Shown: positions 38,141 to 47,397 of the stretch, one piece after another
How the letters are laid out: every line of letters begins with the position of its first letter
Numbering within the stretch: position 1 is the stretch's first letter
Assembly: GCA_029245955.1 (NCBI GenBank)
Contig: JAQWOH010000062.1
Coordinates: 1-64,000 of the forward strand
Origin: Fuerstiella sp.
GTDB taxonomy: Bacteria; Planctomycetota; Planctomycetia; Planctomycetales; Planctomycetaceae
Length of the DNA stretch: 64,000 nucleotides
Direction: 5' to 3'
The notes under the pieces: generated by a model
Told to the model about the DNA's origin: nothing
Databases searched by the model: none
What the model saw: the letters and a program-made list of their open reading frames with translations, nothing else
Translations under genes and position numbers: made by a program

Positions 38141-41100
38141 ATGTTCATGTTCAGAATTTATCTATTCCCGTGCGTTTTCATTCTGATGCTGGTGTGCGTT
38201 CCACCGGAAGACACTTCTGCCCAGGTTTCCGCAAAACCGCATGCCGTTTTTGTTATTGGCACACAGCAATACAGCCCCGGTGATACGATGCCCGCTCTGG
38301 CCAGTCAGCTGGAGCGAATGGGATTTTACACAACGGTTGTGCTGCCGGCCGGAGATCCTGCAAAAGACTCCGCCGGCATCCGGGGTCTGGAAGTATTGCG
38401 CACCGCAGATGTCGCGGTCTTCTACATGAGGTTCCTGACTCTGCCCGACGATCAACTGAAGCTCATCGTGGATTATCTCGAATCCGGAAAGCCAGTCGTT
38501 GGGTTTCGCTGCAGCACACACGCGTTCGCCTATCCGCAGAGCAGTCCGAACTCAAAATGGAATGACGGATTTGGGCGCGAAGCGCTGGGCTCCGAATACT
38601 TCATTCATCTACAGGGTACTACACAGGTGAATGGCGTTGCTGCGGCAATCAGACATCCCATTCTGACCGGCGTAAAGCTGACTGAAAATCTGACGGCAGC
38701 TGGTACGTTGTATCTGGCTGATCCACCTGAGGATGCAGAGGTGCTGCTGGGAGGCACCGGTAAATCAAAGAAGACAGGAGAAGTAAAGAACGCTTTTGGC
38801 ACTCACGAACTGACGGAAACGATGACGCAACCGGTTGCATGGGCCTGGCACAACCAATGGGGTGGCCGCGTCTTTGCCACCACACTTGGCCACCCGGGGA
38901 CATTCACGAATCGTCATTTTGTGCGGCTGTTCCTGAATGGCATCTGTTGGGCCGCCGGGAAGGATGTTCCTCAGAAGGTGCGAGCCCGTCCCATTCGACC
39001 GAACAGCGTACCTGACTCGAAAGCAAATGCGGCCAACCCGTCCGTTGCGAACATGAAGGACGCCAGAAACACGACTACGGGCAAAGGCGAACCGCCGGAA
39101 GACCCTGAGTATCTGCAGTACGGTATCTATGCCAAAACGGCTCCACGTGCCCGGAAGACAGCTCCGCAAACAACCACCCTGCCGCTGAACGTAAATCGTG
39201 GCGACCGCATTGCATTTGTCGGCAATACGCTGATGGACCGCAGTCAGCTGTTTGGTTACTTTGAGACGATGCTGCACCAGCGGTATCCCAGTCACGAACT
39301 GATCATTCGGCATCTTTCGTGGCCGGCTGATACTCCGGACCTGCAACCGCGACCGGATAACTTTGCTGATCAGAATCAGCATTTAACTCATGAGAAGATC
39401 GATATTATCTTTGCGGGCTACGGGTTTAACGAGTCATTCGCCGGAGAAGACGGCATCCCTGCGTTCCGAGCGTCCTTGTCAAAGTATCTGACATCGCTGA
39501 AGACGCGTGCTTTCAATGGAAAAACGGCGCCGCAGATCGTGCTGGTATCGCCTACTGCTAACGAGAACATTAAGGGTGTCGCCGCGGCCCGCCTGAATAA
39601 CAGCAGGATTCAGGCTTACGCGGGCGTCATGCAGGACGTCGCGGCCGATCAGGGCGTGGCCTTTGCGAATGTTTATCGTGACACGCTTCGTGCGATGAAA
39701 CCGACTCAGACGGATCTGACGCTGAACGGCGTGCATCTGAAGGAATCGGGATATGAAGTGTTCGCCCGAACTCTGTACCGCAGTGTCTTTGGTGAAGACG
39801 CCTCAGCCGTGAATGAAGATCTCAGGGCAAACATCATCGACAAAAATCAGCAGTACTTTCGGCGTTACCGTCCGCTGAATACATTCTATTACACCGGAGG
39901 TCGTAACAAAACGTACGGCTATCTTGACTTCCTGCCGGCCATGAAAAACTTCGACATCATGACGGCCAACCGAGATGCTCGATCATGGGATCTGGCGGCT
40001 GGTCGTGCAGAGTCGGACAAGGCAGACGATTCCAGTCTGCCGATCCTGCCTGACACGAAAGAAAGTCGCGGCGCCAACAGCTGGATGTCGGCTGTTGATG
40101 AATTAAAAGCGTTTGAGATTGATCCGCGATTTGAGGTGAACCTGTTTGCAGGCGAAGAAGAGTTCCCTGATATTGCTGCTCCGATTCAGATGCGATGGGA
40201 CAGTCAGGGGCGACTGTGGGTCAGCTGTTCAACTACGTACCCTCATGTCTACCCGGGAAAGGAACCTGATGACAAACTTGTGATCCTGGAAGACACAGAC
40301 GGTGATGGCAGGGCAGACAGGTCGACAGTGTTTGCAGACGACCTGCATATCCCACTGTCGTTCGAGCTTGGTAACGGTGGCGTCTACGTGTCCGAAGAAC
40401 CACATCTGACATTTCTTAAAGACACCGATGGAGACGGAAAGGCGGACTTTCGCCAGCAACTGCTCACAGGATTCGGTACAGAAGATTCACACCATGCACT
40501 GCACGACTTTGTCTGGACACCCGATGGGGATCTGGTTTTTCGGGAGTCGATTTTTCATCACAGCCAGGTGGAGACGCCCTACGGACCGGTCCGGCAGCAG
40601 AACAGCGGCTGGTTTCGCTTTGATCACAGCAGGCACAAGCTGGACAGCTTCGGCACATACCACAGCACGAATCCCTGGGGCGTAACATTTGATGACTGGG
40701 GGCAGCACATGGCCAGTCATCCGATTTATGCGGCTGCATTTCATTCGCTGGACCCGCCGTTTCCACAGCAGCATCCGAAACCTGCAGGACTGCAGGCGTA
40801 TTCGGGCACCTGTGGCCAGGAGCTGGTGGACTTCAGCACATTCCCGGATGAACTGAAGGGGCACTTCATCAAGGCTCGGTATAAGCCAACTAATCGAATC
40901 GAGATTCTGAAATGGAAGGAAGGTCCTTTCGGCTTCGAAGAGGAGTACGTCAGCGATCTGATTTTTTCAAAAAATCTCAGTTTTATTCCGGTCGATCTTC
41001 GCTACGGGCCTCGCGGTGCCATGTACGTCTGCGACTGGTACAATCCGGTAAAGGGGCATGCACAGTATTCGTTGAGAGACGAGCGTCGCGATCGACATTC

Positions 41101-42811
41101 CGGCCGCATCTGGCGGATCACGGCCAAGGGCAGGCCGCTTCTGACATTGCCGGAAATGACCGACGCCAGTGTTAACGATTTACTGGAGATTCTGAAGCGG
41201 CCGGAATACCGAGTGCGTTACATTGCCAAGCGTGAACTGCGAAGCAGGAACGCAGCCGAAGTGAAAGCGGCTCTCGACGTCTGGGTGCAGAACCTCGATC
41301 CCGCCGCCCCGCGTTTTCGGCACCATCAGGTGGAAGCAATCTGGGCATATCGAAACATCGGCGCCCATGGTCGCAAACTGCTGCAGCCGGAATCGGTACG
41401 GGCCGGGGTACCGCAGCAACAGAGTCTCAGCACTGTTGCCACGAATCTGCTGAGGGACGTGCTGCTGTGCGACCAGCACATGGCTCGGGCTGCTGCCGTT
41501 GAACAGCTGCGTTACTGGCATGCCGACTTTCCCGATGTGTACGAACTGCTGGGCAGGGCAGCCAACGATACAAATGGCATCGTACGCATGCAGGCGGCTA
41601 TCTGCAGCAGTTATCTCGGTACACCGGATGCACTCGGCATCGTCTTGCAGACGTTGAATCATCCCGCTGAAAAACATGTCGCCTATGCGATTCAGTGTGC
41701 GCTGGGTTCACACACGCTGCGACGACACTGGGAAGGCAGCCCCGAATACAACATCAGCCGAATTCTGAATCGGCTGAAACGCAGCAGCGAACTTAAAGAA
41801 CCGACTCCCAGCGCGGGACAGGCTGAATTCGATTCGCAGAAGAATCTCAAAACTGTGCGGATATCGTGCCTGCCGGAACGGATGTTGTATACGGTCAAAC
41901 AGTTCGCCGTAACGACTGGTCAACCTGTCAAGATTGTTTTCACTAATCCGGATGCGACGGACCATAACCTGGTGGTTGTGAAACCGGGCACTCTGGCCGA
42001 AGTTGGTATGGCGGCCAACGCGATGGCTCGTGACCCGAAGAACGCGAATTCGGACTTCATTCCATCGGAGAAAGAAGATTTGATTTTGCAGGCGTCACCC
42101 ATGATCGGCCCTACACGCAAATCGCAGGTTCATGTCATGCGATTCAATGCTCCCGCAGCAGCGGGCATCTATCCGTTCGTGTGCACATTTCCGGGACACT
42201 GGATCATCATGAAGGGAGACATCGTGGTCGCGAACGATCTGTCCGAAGTGGACTCGATGCTGGCTGCTCGCAAGCCTGCTATGGTTAAGGAGTGGCAGGT
42301 GACGGACTTTGAGAACGTATCGGTCAGGGACGATGAAGACACGATGATGAGGGGAATGCAGGCCTTTGTGAAGGCCCGCTGCAATCAATGTCATGTCGTT
42401 GCCGGACACGGAATAAATCTCGGTCCGGATCTCACGGACGTTGCGAAACGCTACAAGGGCGAGAAGCTGCTGCAGCAGATTCTGGATCCGTCGTCAGAGA
42501 TCAACAAAAAGTATCAGAACCATCAGTTCGTTCTGGAAAGCGGCCGAGTGGTTGCCGGCGTCATCGTTGACGAAAGTTCGGCGGAACTGAAAGTGGTCAG
42601 CAACCTGCTGAATCCGAACGCATTCATTCGGATCGACAGGAAGCAGATTGAAGACCAGGTCCCGTCCAGAATATCCGCCATGCCCAACGGTTTGGCGAAT
42701 GTACTGACAAAGAAGGAAATTCTGGACATGGTCAGCTTTCTCCAGTACGGCGGCTACAAGCTGCCGGAACACCTGAAGCAGAACCATGATCACTCAGACC
42801 ATGCCAAATAG
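38141..42811 (+). CDS. PVC-type heme-binding CxxCH multidomain protein (ThuA, SGNH-like, propeller, HEAT, cupredoxin, cytochrome c)
   Basis: 1556 residues, signal peptide at 1-28. Domains in order: ThuA-like (about 30-285; VFVIGTQQYSPGDTMP, VVGFRCSTHAF, HPGTFTNRHFVRLFLNGICW); an SGNH/GDSL-like domain (about 350-570) with GNTLMDR in place of GDSL, GYGFNESF and NGVHLKESGY; a six-bladed putative dehydrogenase propeller (about 657-990) with Ca-binding-like DTDGDGRAD and DTDGDGKAD loops; HEAT-like helices (about 1005-1200); a cupredoxin (about 1235-1385) with type-1 copper ligands His1275 (DHNLVV) and the C-x4-H-x3-M set at Cys1347, His1352, Met1356; and a C-terminal c-type cytochrome with CNQCH at 1414-1418. 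Exported redox enzyme, probably oxidising a sugar with electrons passing through copper and heme. Order and length match the PVC-restricted family; the substrate is unknown. Confidence 0.92.
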   Translation: MFMFRIYLFPCVFILMLVCVPPEDTSAQVSAKPHAVFVIGTQQYSPGDTMPALASQLERMGFYTTVVLPAGDPAKDSAGIRGLEVLRTADVAVFYMRFLTLPDDQLKLIVDYLESGKPVVGFRCSTHAFAYPQSSPNSKWNDGFGREALGSEYFIHLQGTTQVNGVAAAIRHPILTGVKLTENLTAAGTLYLADPPEDAEVLLGGTGKSKKTGEVKNAFGTHELTETMTQPVAWAWHNQWGGRVFATTLGHPGTFTNRHFVRLFLNGICWAAGKDVPQKVRARPIRPNSVPDSKANAANPSVANMKDARNTTTGKGEPPEDPEYLQYGIYAKTAPRARKTAPQTTTLPLNVNRGDRIAFVGNTLMDRSQLFGYFETMLHQRYPSHELIIRHLSWPADTPDLQPRPDNFADQNQHLTHEKIDIIFAGYGFNESFAGEDGIPAFRASLSKYLTSLKTRAFNGKTAPQIVLVSPTANENIKGVAAARLNNSRIQAYAGVMQDVAADQGVAFANVYRDTLRAMKPTQTDLTLNGVHLKESGYEVFARTLYRSVFGEDASAVNEDLRANIIDKNQQYFRRYRPLNTFYYTGGRNKTYGYLDFLPAMKNFDIMTANRDARSWDLAAGRAESDKADDSSLPILPDTKESRGANSWMSAVDELKAFEIDPRFEVNLFAGEEEFPDIAAPIQMRWDSQGRLWVSCSTTYPHVYPGKEPDDKLVILEDTDGDGRADRSTVFADDLHIPLSFELGNGGVYVSEEPHLTFLKDTDGDGKADFRQQLLTGFGTEDSHHALHDFVWTPDGDLVFRESIFHHSQVETPYGPVRQQNSGWFRFDHSRHKLDSFGTYHSTNPWGVTFDDWGQHMASHPIYAAAFHSLDPPFPQQHPKPAGLQAYSGTCGQELVDFSTFPDELKGHFIKARYKPTNRIEILKWKEGPFGFEEEYVSDLIFSKNLSFIPVDLRYGPRGAMYVCDWYNPVKGHAQYSLRDERRDRHSGRIWRITAKGRPLLTLPEMTDASVNDLLEILKRPEYRVRYIAKRELRSRNAAEVKAALDVWVQNLDPAAPRFRHHQVEAIWAYRNIGAHGRKLLQPESVRAGVPQQQSLSTVATNLLRDVLLCDQHMARAAAVEQLRYWHADFPDVYELLGRAANDTNGIVRMQAAICSSYLGTPDALGIVLQTLNHPAEKHVAYAIQCALGSHTLRRHWEGSPEYNISRILNRLKRSSELKEPTPSAGQAEFDSQKNLKTVRISCLPERMLYTVKQFAVTTGQPVKIVFTNPDATDHNLVVVKPGTLAEVGMAANAMARDPKNANSDFIPSEKEDLILQASPMIGPTRKSQVHVMRFNAPAAAGIYPFVCTFPGHWIIMKGDIVVANDLSEVDSMLAARKPAMVKEWQVTDFENVSVRDDEDTMMRGMQAFVKARCNQCHVVAGHGINLGPDLTDVAKRYKGEKLLQQILDPSSEINKKYQNHQFVLESGRVVAGVIVDESSAELKVVSNLLNPNAFIRIDRKQIEDQVPSRISAMPNGLANVLTKKEILDMVSFLQYGGYKLPEHLKQNHDHSDHAK

Positions 42812-42829
42812 AATCGCCACCAGAACAGG

Positions 42830-42864
42830 AACGGCCGGGCATCCTCTCGATACCCGGCCGTTTT
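42830..42864 (+). terminator. Rho-independent terminator between convergent genes
   Basis: A perfect 10-bp GC-rich stem AACGGCCGGG (42830-42839) with CCCGGCCGTT (42853-42862), 13-nt loop, runs into TTTT. It lies 19 bp past the stop of the multidomain gene. The DUF1571 gene ends on the other strand at 42899; the A-rich left flank is short, so it is mainly a plus-strand terminator. Confidence 0.85.
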
Positions 42865-42898
42865 CTGATTTGCAGTCGCGTTCCAGAGTGACTCGCTG

Positions 42899-43909
42899 TC
42901 ACATTCTGTAGGAGGGGTTTTCACGGCTGAATTCTTTCGCGACCAGCCGCTGTTGAAAGTTCAGGCCTGTGAAGGAATAGTCTTCGATTAATGTTATCTC
43001 GTCGAGTTCCTGATCGGAGAGACCTTCGGTGTCGTTTGCCCATGTATAATTCCGCACTTTTAACGGCACATGGAGCTTTGAATCGACCATGATGAGGTTC
43101 TTGCGATAGATCTTCGAGAATTCTGCATCGTCGTACTTCACCATGAAGCAGTAACAGTTGCGTCCATCGAATTCCTGGTCGCTCAGGCGGGTGCACGAAA
43201 ACCCGTGTCCCCGTCGGACGTCTTTGTCGCGGTCGGCGGCAATTTGGTGCAACATTCCCAGAACACCGGCATCAGTGATGGGGTATCGGGTTTCCGCCTT
43301 TGCCAGACTCGACGTCGGGTCAATCTTCAGTGCGGGCAGCATTCTCTTGAAGCCACCAAACTTGACCACCATGTATCCGTCGTCGTACTCGTCACTGTAC
43401 AGGATCTGGCGACCTCGTTCACCATTCTGCCACTTCATATATACGGCGAAGTGTGGCTTGTGCTGAACCTTAATCGCGATGTCCTGACGAGGCAGCAAGT
43501 CCCCGCCGATTCGTTCTTCCTTGTGGAAGTTTCCGGAATAGTCCTCGATGTTCTCCAGAAACCGAGCGCCGTCCCGAAGCAGCAGAAGGCAGAACTTGTT
43601 TGTTTCCTGGCTGTTCAGCAACCCGCCATCAGTAATTTGAGCATCAACACCTTTGTTGGTCAGGATTTCCACAGCGTCTTCAGCGCGGTTATCGGCTTCT
43701 TCATTGGTTGTTACCTGTATCGGGGGGGGCAGCGGGACCGGGGTTTCGTCAATCACGACATCGGACGGCGCGGATTCGAGCGAAAGATTATCTTCTTCCG
43801 CCGGCAACGGATCAAAACTGGTATACAGAACAGCAACGCTGAATACCGTGATACATGCAGCGACAAGGTTCGCCCGGCCGGGCGATTTCCTGGAACAAAA
43901 TTGCGGCAT
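42899..43909 (-). CDS. DUF1571 family exported protein
   Basis: 336 residues. A basic N terminus and one hydrophobic segment (ANLVAACITVFSVAVLYTSF, about 13-32) serve as signal anchor; an acidic/Pro-rich linker follows to about residue 95. The rest matches DUF1571: LLLRDGARFLENIEDYSGNFHKEERIGG, QDIAIKVQHKPHFAVYMKW, ILYSDEYDDGYMVVK, then RYPITDAGVLGMLHQI and VDSKLHVPLKVRNYTW. The fold is thought to resemble LolA/LolB-type lipoprotein carriers (strand-rich with FxxxER-like and FRKP-like signals), which would place it in periplasmic transport of a lipid or lipoprotein; that is inference. ATG at 43909. It lies close to envelope-biogenesis genes. Confidence 0.85.
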   Translation of the reverse strand: MPQFCSRKSPGRANLVAACITVFSVAVLYTSFDPLPAEEDNLSLESAPSDVVIDETPVPLPPPIQVTTNEEADNRAEDAVEILTNKGVDAQITDGGLLNSQETNKFCLLLLRDGARFLENIEDYSGNFHKEERIGGDLLPRQDIAIKVQHKPHFAVYMKWQNGERGRQILYSDEYDDGYMVVKFGGFKRMLPALKIDPTSSLAKAETRYPITDAGVLGMLHQIAADRDKDVRRGHGFSCTRLSDQEFDGRNCYCFMVKYDDAEFSKIYRKNLIMVDSKLHVPLKVRNYTWANDTEGLSDQELDEITLIEDYSFTGLNFQQRLVAKEFSRENPSYRM

Positions 43910-44392
43910 CTAGTAATCACCTCATGGGAAAGTGTTCGGTAGTGTCTGAGAAGGGCAGGCCATTAGACAGTGCCAAACGGTTGGGATGTGAGACGGAGGA
44001 ACCAAAGATCACTCGCTCCATCGCGGTTTCCGGGTTTGGCCGGAGTCCTTTCCGGAGATGGTTATGCACCAAAACTGTGAAAACGTGGAAGCGTGGACGG
44101 GGTGAGAGTCCGACCCTGGCCCAGGGCCGCTGGATCTCTCAGAACTTCATCTGTGACCGGCTGACCGGCGTACCAACCGAACCGGACAAGATGAATTCGT
44201 CAGCCAAAGCCCGGGCTTCCACGCCTCAGCATGTATCTTGATCGTCAGTGCGACCGGATGTCAGGACGGGGAATGGCAAACTCTGCCGAACTTTGCTCGT
44301 TGAAGACTCTGTCCCGTGTCAGGGGTCACGCAGACATCACTTTCTTCAAAAGCGAATCGGCTTCTGCCGCCGACCTATGCTGCCCAATCGGA
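43910..44392. other. Intergenic region with a small structured element
   Basis: 483 bases between two minus-strand genes (kinase and DUF1571). A short hairpin GGGT/ACCC at 44100-44116 with loop GAGAGTCCG is followed by a CCCTGG/CCAGGG palindrome. A plus-strand frame (43855-44241) has no family resemblance. No mobile-element protein was recognised. Confidence 0.35.
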
Positions 44393-45871
44393 TCAGATTC
44401 CAAGGCCTTCCTTGAGTCGGTCGCGATACTCCTGCAGGACACCCGGCCCCTGCATGACTGTGGCAGACATTTCGGTCGCAAAGTCTGTCGCCAGCATCGT
44501 CTGGACCAGCTCGTCTCGATACTTGAGGTTCCCCTGATCTTCCGCAGCCAGTGCTCTTCCCAGATATGCCAGAAACAACACTTCACGGTGTTCCGTCGGG
44601 GTCAGAGAGGCCTGCTGTATCAGCGTCTGAAAGGTGTTACCGGATTCTTCGGGTGCCGAAGGGGTCGTGGTCAGATAATGCAGTCCGAGGTGCAATCGTG
44701 CCCATAATGCCTCATCCGTCTGCGGAAACTTTTCAAAAACGGCCGTCCATGCTGCAGGGTTTCCGGGATTCAATATGGCCCGAGCGTATTGCTGAGCAGC
44801 CGTATCTTCCGGTGTAAACTCAGCGTCCTTGATGTGCAGACCAATCGGTTGAAATATTCCCTGACCGACGCTGACGCCGATGATACCACAAAGGAGAATC
44901 GCGATGACTGCGGCCAGAGGAGAAGGCAGCGACGACCGCACCCAGCCCCAGACTGAGGACGTATCGGCCATCGTTGGATTCAACGGCTCGTGGTCCAGCT
45001 TTGCCAATGCTTCCTGCAGATCCTCAGGCGTCGTAAAGCGATCCTCGGGCCTCTTTTCCATCATGCGATGTATCGTCCGGCACATTGCTTCAGGCAGGTC
45101 ACGGCGATGACAGAACAGCGGCTTTGCTTCCTCCTTGAGGTGCTGAACAGCAACACTGACGGAGTTCTTGCCCGGAAACGGAGGCTGCCCGGCAAACATG
45201 TGATAGCACGACACGCCAAACGAATACTGGTCTGTGTGGTGATTGAGCTTTTCGCCCTGAATCTGTTCGGGACTCATGTACCACGGCGTCCCCATTGTCG
45301 TGCCCGCCTGAGTCAGATTCATTTTGTTGCTGACTTCATTCAGCTGAGCCAGCCCGAAATCCGTGACCTTCGCGACCTCACCACGGGTCAGCATGATGTT
45401 TTCGGGCTTGATGTCGCGATGCACGATTCCCGCGTCGGAGGCCGCAGACAAAGCTGCAGCGACATTTTTCATCCACTTTAATCCGGTCAGGAAATCAGGC
45501 GGACCGTTCCGTTTGATCCACTGGCTCAGATTCTGTCCCTGCACATATTCCTGGACGATGTAATGCAGATTGTCCGCCTGGCCAATCATGTAGACCTGGA
45601 CAATGTTGGAGTGACTCAAGCCGCCAGCAGCTCGAGCTTCCTGTTCAAATCTCTGCAACAGCGTGTTGTTCTTGCCACTCACTGCGTCTTCACGCAGGAT
45701 TTTTACGGCCACAGATCTGCGCAGGGAAATCTGTTCTGCCAGATAGACTTCTGCCATTCCACCAACGCCCAGCCGCCGCAGCAGGCGAAAGTCACCAAGC
45801 GTTCGGTCGACAAGGTCGCTTTGATCGTGATGAAAAATATCAGGCGGAGGTTCGGGCATACCGTGATTCAT
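44393..45871 (-). CDS. Transmembrane Ser/Thr protein kinase with extracytoplasmic helical domain
   Basis: 492 residues. The kinase domain (about 28-295) is complete: Gly loop GVGGMA (35-40), Lys57 (VAVKIL), HRDIKPEN at 151-158, DFG at 171-173, the activation segment ending SPEQ (200-203), and DQYSFG. A membrane helix at about 319-338 (LAAVIAILLCGIIGVSVGQG) leads to an outside domain of about 150 residues that is entirely helical and TPR-like (AQQYARAILNPGNPAAWTAV, LHLGLHYLTT, EVLFLAYLGRALAAEDQG). Such proteins phosphorylate cytosolic targets in response to an outside signal. ATG 45871. The next gene, on the opposite strand, is another kinase, so the two promoters are back to back. Partner unknown. 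Confidence 0.93.
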   Translation of the reverse strand: MNHGMPEPPPDIFHHDQSDLVDRTLGDFRLLRRLGVGGMAEVYLAEQISLRRSVAVKILREDAVSGKNNTLLQRFEQEARAAGGLSHSNIVQVYMIGQADNLHYIVQEYVQGQNLSQWIKRNGPPDFLTGLKWMKNVAAALSAASDAGIVHRDIKPENIMLTRGEVAKVTDFGLAQLNEVSNKMNLTQAGTTMGTPWYMSPEQIQGEKLNHHTDQYSFGVSCYHMFAGQPPFPGKNSVSVAVQHLKEEAKPLFCHRRDLPEAMCRTIHRMMEKRPEDRFTTPEDLQEALAKLDHEPLNPTMADTSSVWGWVRSSLPSPLAAVIAILLCGIIGVSVGQGIFQPIGLHIKDAEFTPEDTAAQQYARAILNPGNPAAWTAVFEKFPQTDEALWARLHLGLHYLTTTPSAPEESGNTFQTLIQQASLTPTEHREVLFLAYLGRALAAEDQGNLKYRDELVQTMLATDFATEMSATVMQGPGVLQEYRDRLKEGLGI

Positions 45872-46354
45872 GACTCCATGGTGAATGCGAAAATAATTCC
45901 AGATGGCCTGGCAGTGTCGCAGAACAAATAACAGATACCAGCCCGACAGGACACCATGGATCGTTTCGAGACTAGATGGCTGGCAGGGGCCGCTGGCTGT
46001 TGTGGCAGGCTCACATCAGCCCGGGCCCAACACAGTTTTGGCGGACACCGCAGGGAATGTCAATACTCGAGGTCAGATGTTGCTGTGCGGCGTAACGCAC
46101 AGTGAGACGCCATGAGCGAATTCTTACAAGTTTTCGCCCGGACGCGGCGTTCAGTGACACACCGGAGGGCCTTCTTGGTGTGAAAAGGATACAGGTGGTT
46201 GTTAGTCCGGAATCTGTGAAAAGCTCGCAATCTGCGACGAAAATTACGTCCAGCAATCCATGCGCACGCGGCAACTGTCGATAAGAAAACAAAAGTTCAG
46301 AGTCTTACTGCATGAGTGCAGCCCAATCTTCAGGTTTTTCTCGCAATCTCAATA
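45872..46354. other. Divergent region between two kinase genes
   Basis: 483 bases between the two kinase genes, which point away from each other. Open frames here lack SD and resemblance. No repeat or defined regulatory box was found. Confidence 0.35.
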
Positions 46355-47227
46355 ATGCCTACTGTAAACAAACTCCGGATTCGACAACGACTTGGCAAAT
46401 ACAGGATCGAAAAAAGACTTGGCGAAGGCGGATTCGCTGCCGTGTTTCAGGCCATGGACACGATCATGGGCACTCGTGTGGCCCTGAAAATTCCGCACAG
46501 CACGCTCGTCGACGCTGAACTCCTGAAGGCTTTTCGCCACGAAGCCCGTCTGGTCGCCAAAGTTGATCACCCTGGCATTCTTCAAATCAAAGATGCCAGC
46601 GTCATTGACGGCCGATTAGTCATTTCGTTTCCGCTTGGGAAAGAAACGCTCGCCGATCGACTTTCCCGGCGAATGTCACTTGAAACCATTTTTTCGATCA
46701 GTGGCCAACTGCTGGCAGCTGTGGCGTTTGCTCATCAGCGGAAGGTTATCCATTGTGACATAAAGCCCGAAAATATCATTATGTTTGATGGCTCTGTGTT
46801 AAAACTCGCCGATTTCGGCATTGCCAAAGTGGCTCGCCGGACTGTTCACGGTTGCGGCACAGGAACCGTCGGGCACATGGCCCCGGAGCAGGCGATGGGC
46901 CGCCCGTCTGTGCGGTCTGACGTGTTTGCGGTGGGGTTGGTCATTCATCGGATGTTTTCGGGGCAATGGGCGGAGTGGCCATATCAGTGGCCACTTAACG
47001 GGCACAGACGGCTGCGAGAACGCATTCCCCCAACGATGATCACCTGGCTTAGAAAAGCCCTTGAGCTGAATGCGGCACAACGGTTTCGCGACTGTGCCCA
47101 GATGCAGAATGCTTTCACCCGATTGCGTCCGGGCGCACTTCGCTTCATTCAGCAGCAACGGCGTCGGCCCCGTGGACCAAGGCCGGACACAGAAAAGCCG
47201 GCCGGCCGCACACAGCGAGCAGCCTGA
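46355..47227 (+). CDS. Small soluble Ser/Thr protein kinase with an HCD catalytic loop
   Basis: 290 residues from ATG 46355; a GTG at 46316 would add 13. Kinase domain: Gly loop GEGGFA (23-28), Lys45 (VALKIP), catalytic loop HCDIKPEN (133-140) where the usual HRD Arg is Cys134, DFG at 153-155 and MAPEQAMG about 20 residues later, then SDVFAVGLVIHRMFSG. The catalytic Asp and metal Asp are retained, so activity is likely, but loss of the HRD Arg is typical of kinases that do not need activation-loop phosphorylation. The Arg/Pro-rich tail (QQRRRPRGPRPDTEK) is basic; there is no membrane helix. The substrate-binding lobe is compact. Followed by a terminator and kdsD. Confidence 0.9.
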   Translation: MPTVNKLRIRQRLGKYRIEKRLGEGGFAAVFQAMDTIMGTRVALKIPHSTLVDAELLKAFRHEARLVAKVDHPGILQIKDASVIDGRLVISFPLGKETLADRLSRRMSLETIFSISGQLLAAVAFAHQRKVIHCDIKPENIIMFDGSVLKLADFGIAKVARRTVHGCGTGTVGHMAPEQAMGRPSVRSDVFAVGLVIHRMFSGQWAEWPYQWPLNGHRRLRERIPPTMITWLRKALELNAAQRFRDCAQMQNAFTRLRPGALRFIQQQRRRPRGPRPDTEKPAGRTQRAA

Positions 47228-47357
47228 ATGGCCGTGTGCCTCCAGAGGAAACGCCGCAAGTCGTGAAGACGCATCGTTTTACTGCGTGTGATGGTCCAGA
47301 ACCGCCATTGACCGATAGAACCCTGACCACCTAAAATACACGGCCGGTGCAGGATGC

Positions 47358-47376
47358 GCCCGTGGCGGGCTTTTTT
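47358..47376 (+). terminator. Intrinsic terminator in front of kdsD
   Basis: GCCCG (47358-47362), a TGG loop and CGGGC (47366-47370) are followed by TTTTTT (47371-47376), a textbook intrinsic terminator. It lies 130 bp after the kinase stop and only 21 bp before the kdsD start codon, so it may end the kinase transcript or act within the kdsD leader. Confidence 0.75.
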
Positions 47377-47397
47377 GCCTTGTTCAAGGATGAACAG

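Noticed and set aside
44090..44125. GGGTGAGAGTCCGACCC stretch resembling part of a cobalamin riboswitch or a group II intron
   Set aside because: The cobalamin core after it (CCCGC-x-ACTGT) and any intron domain V or reverse transcriptase are missing; the hairpin is only 4 bp.
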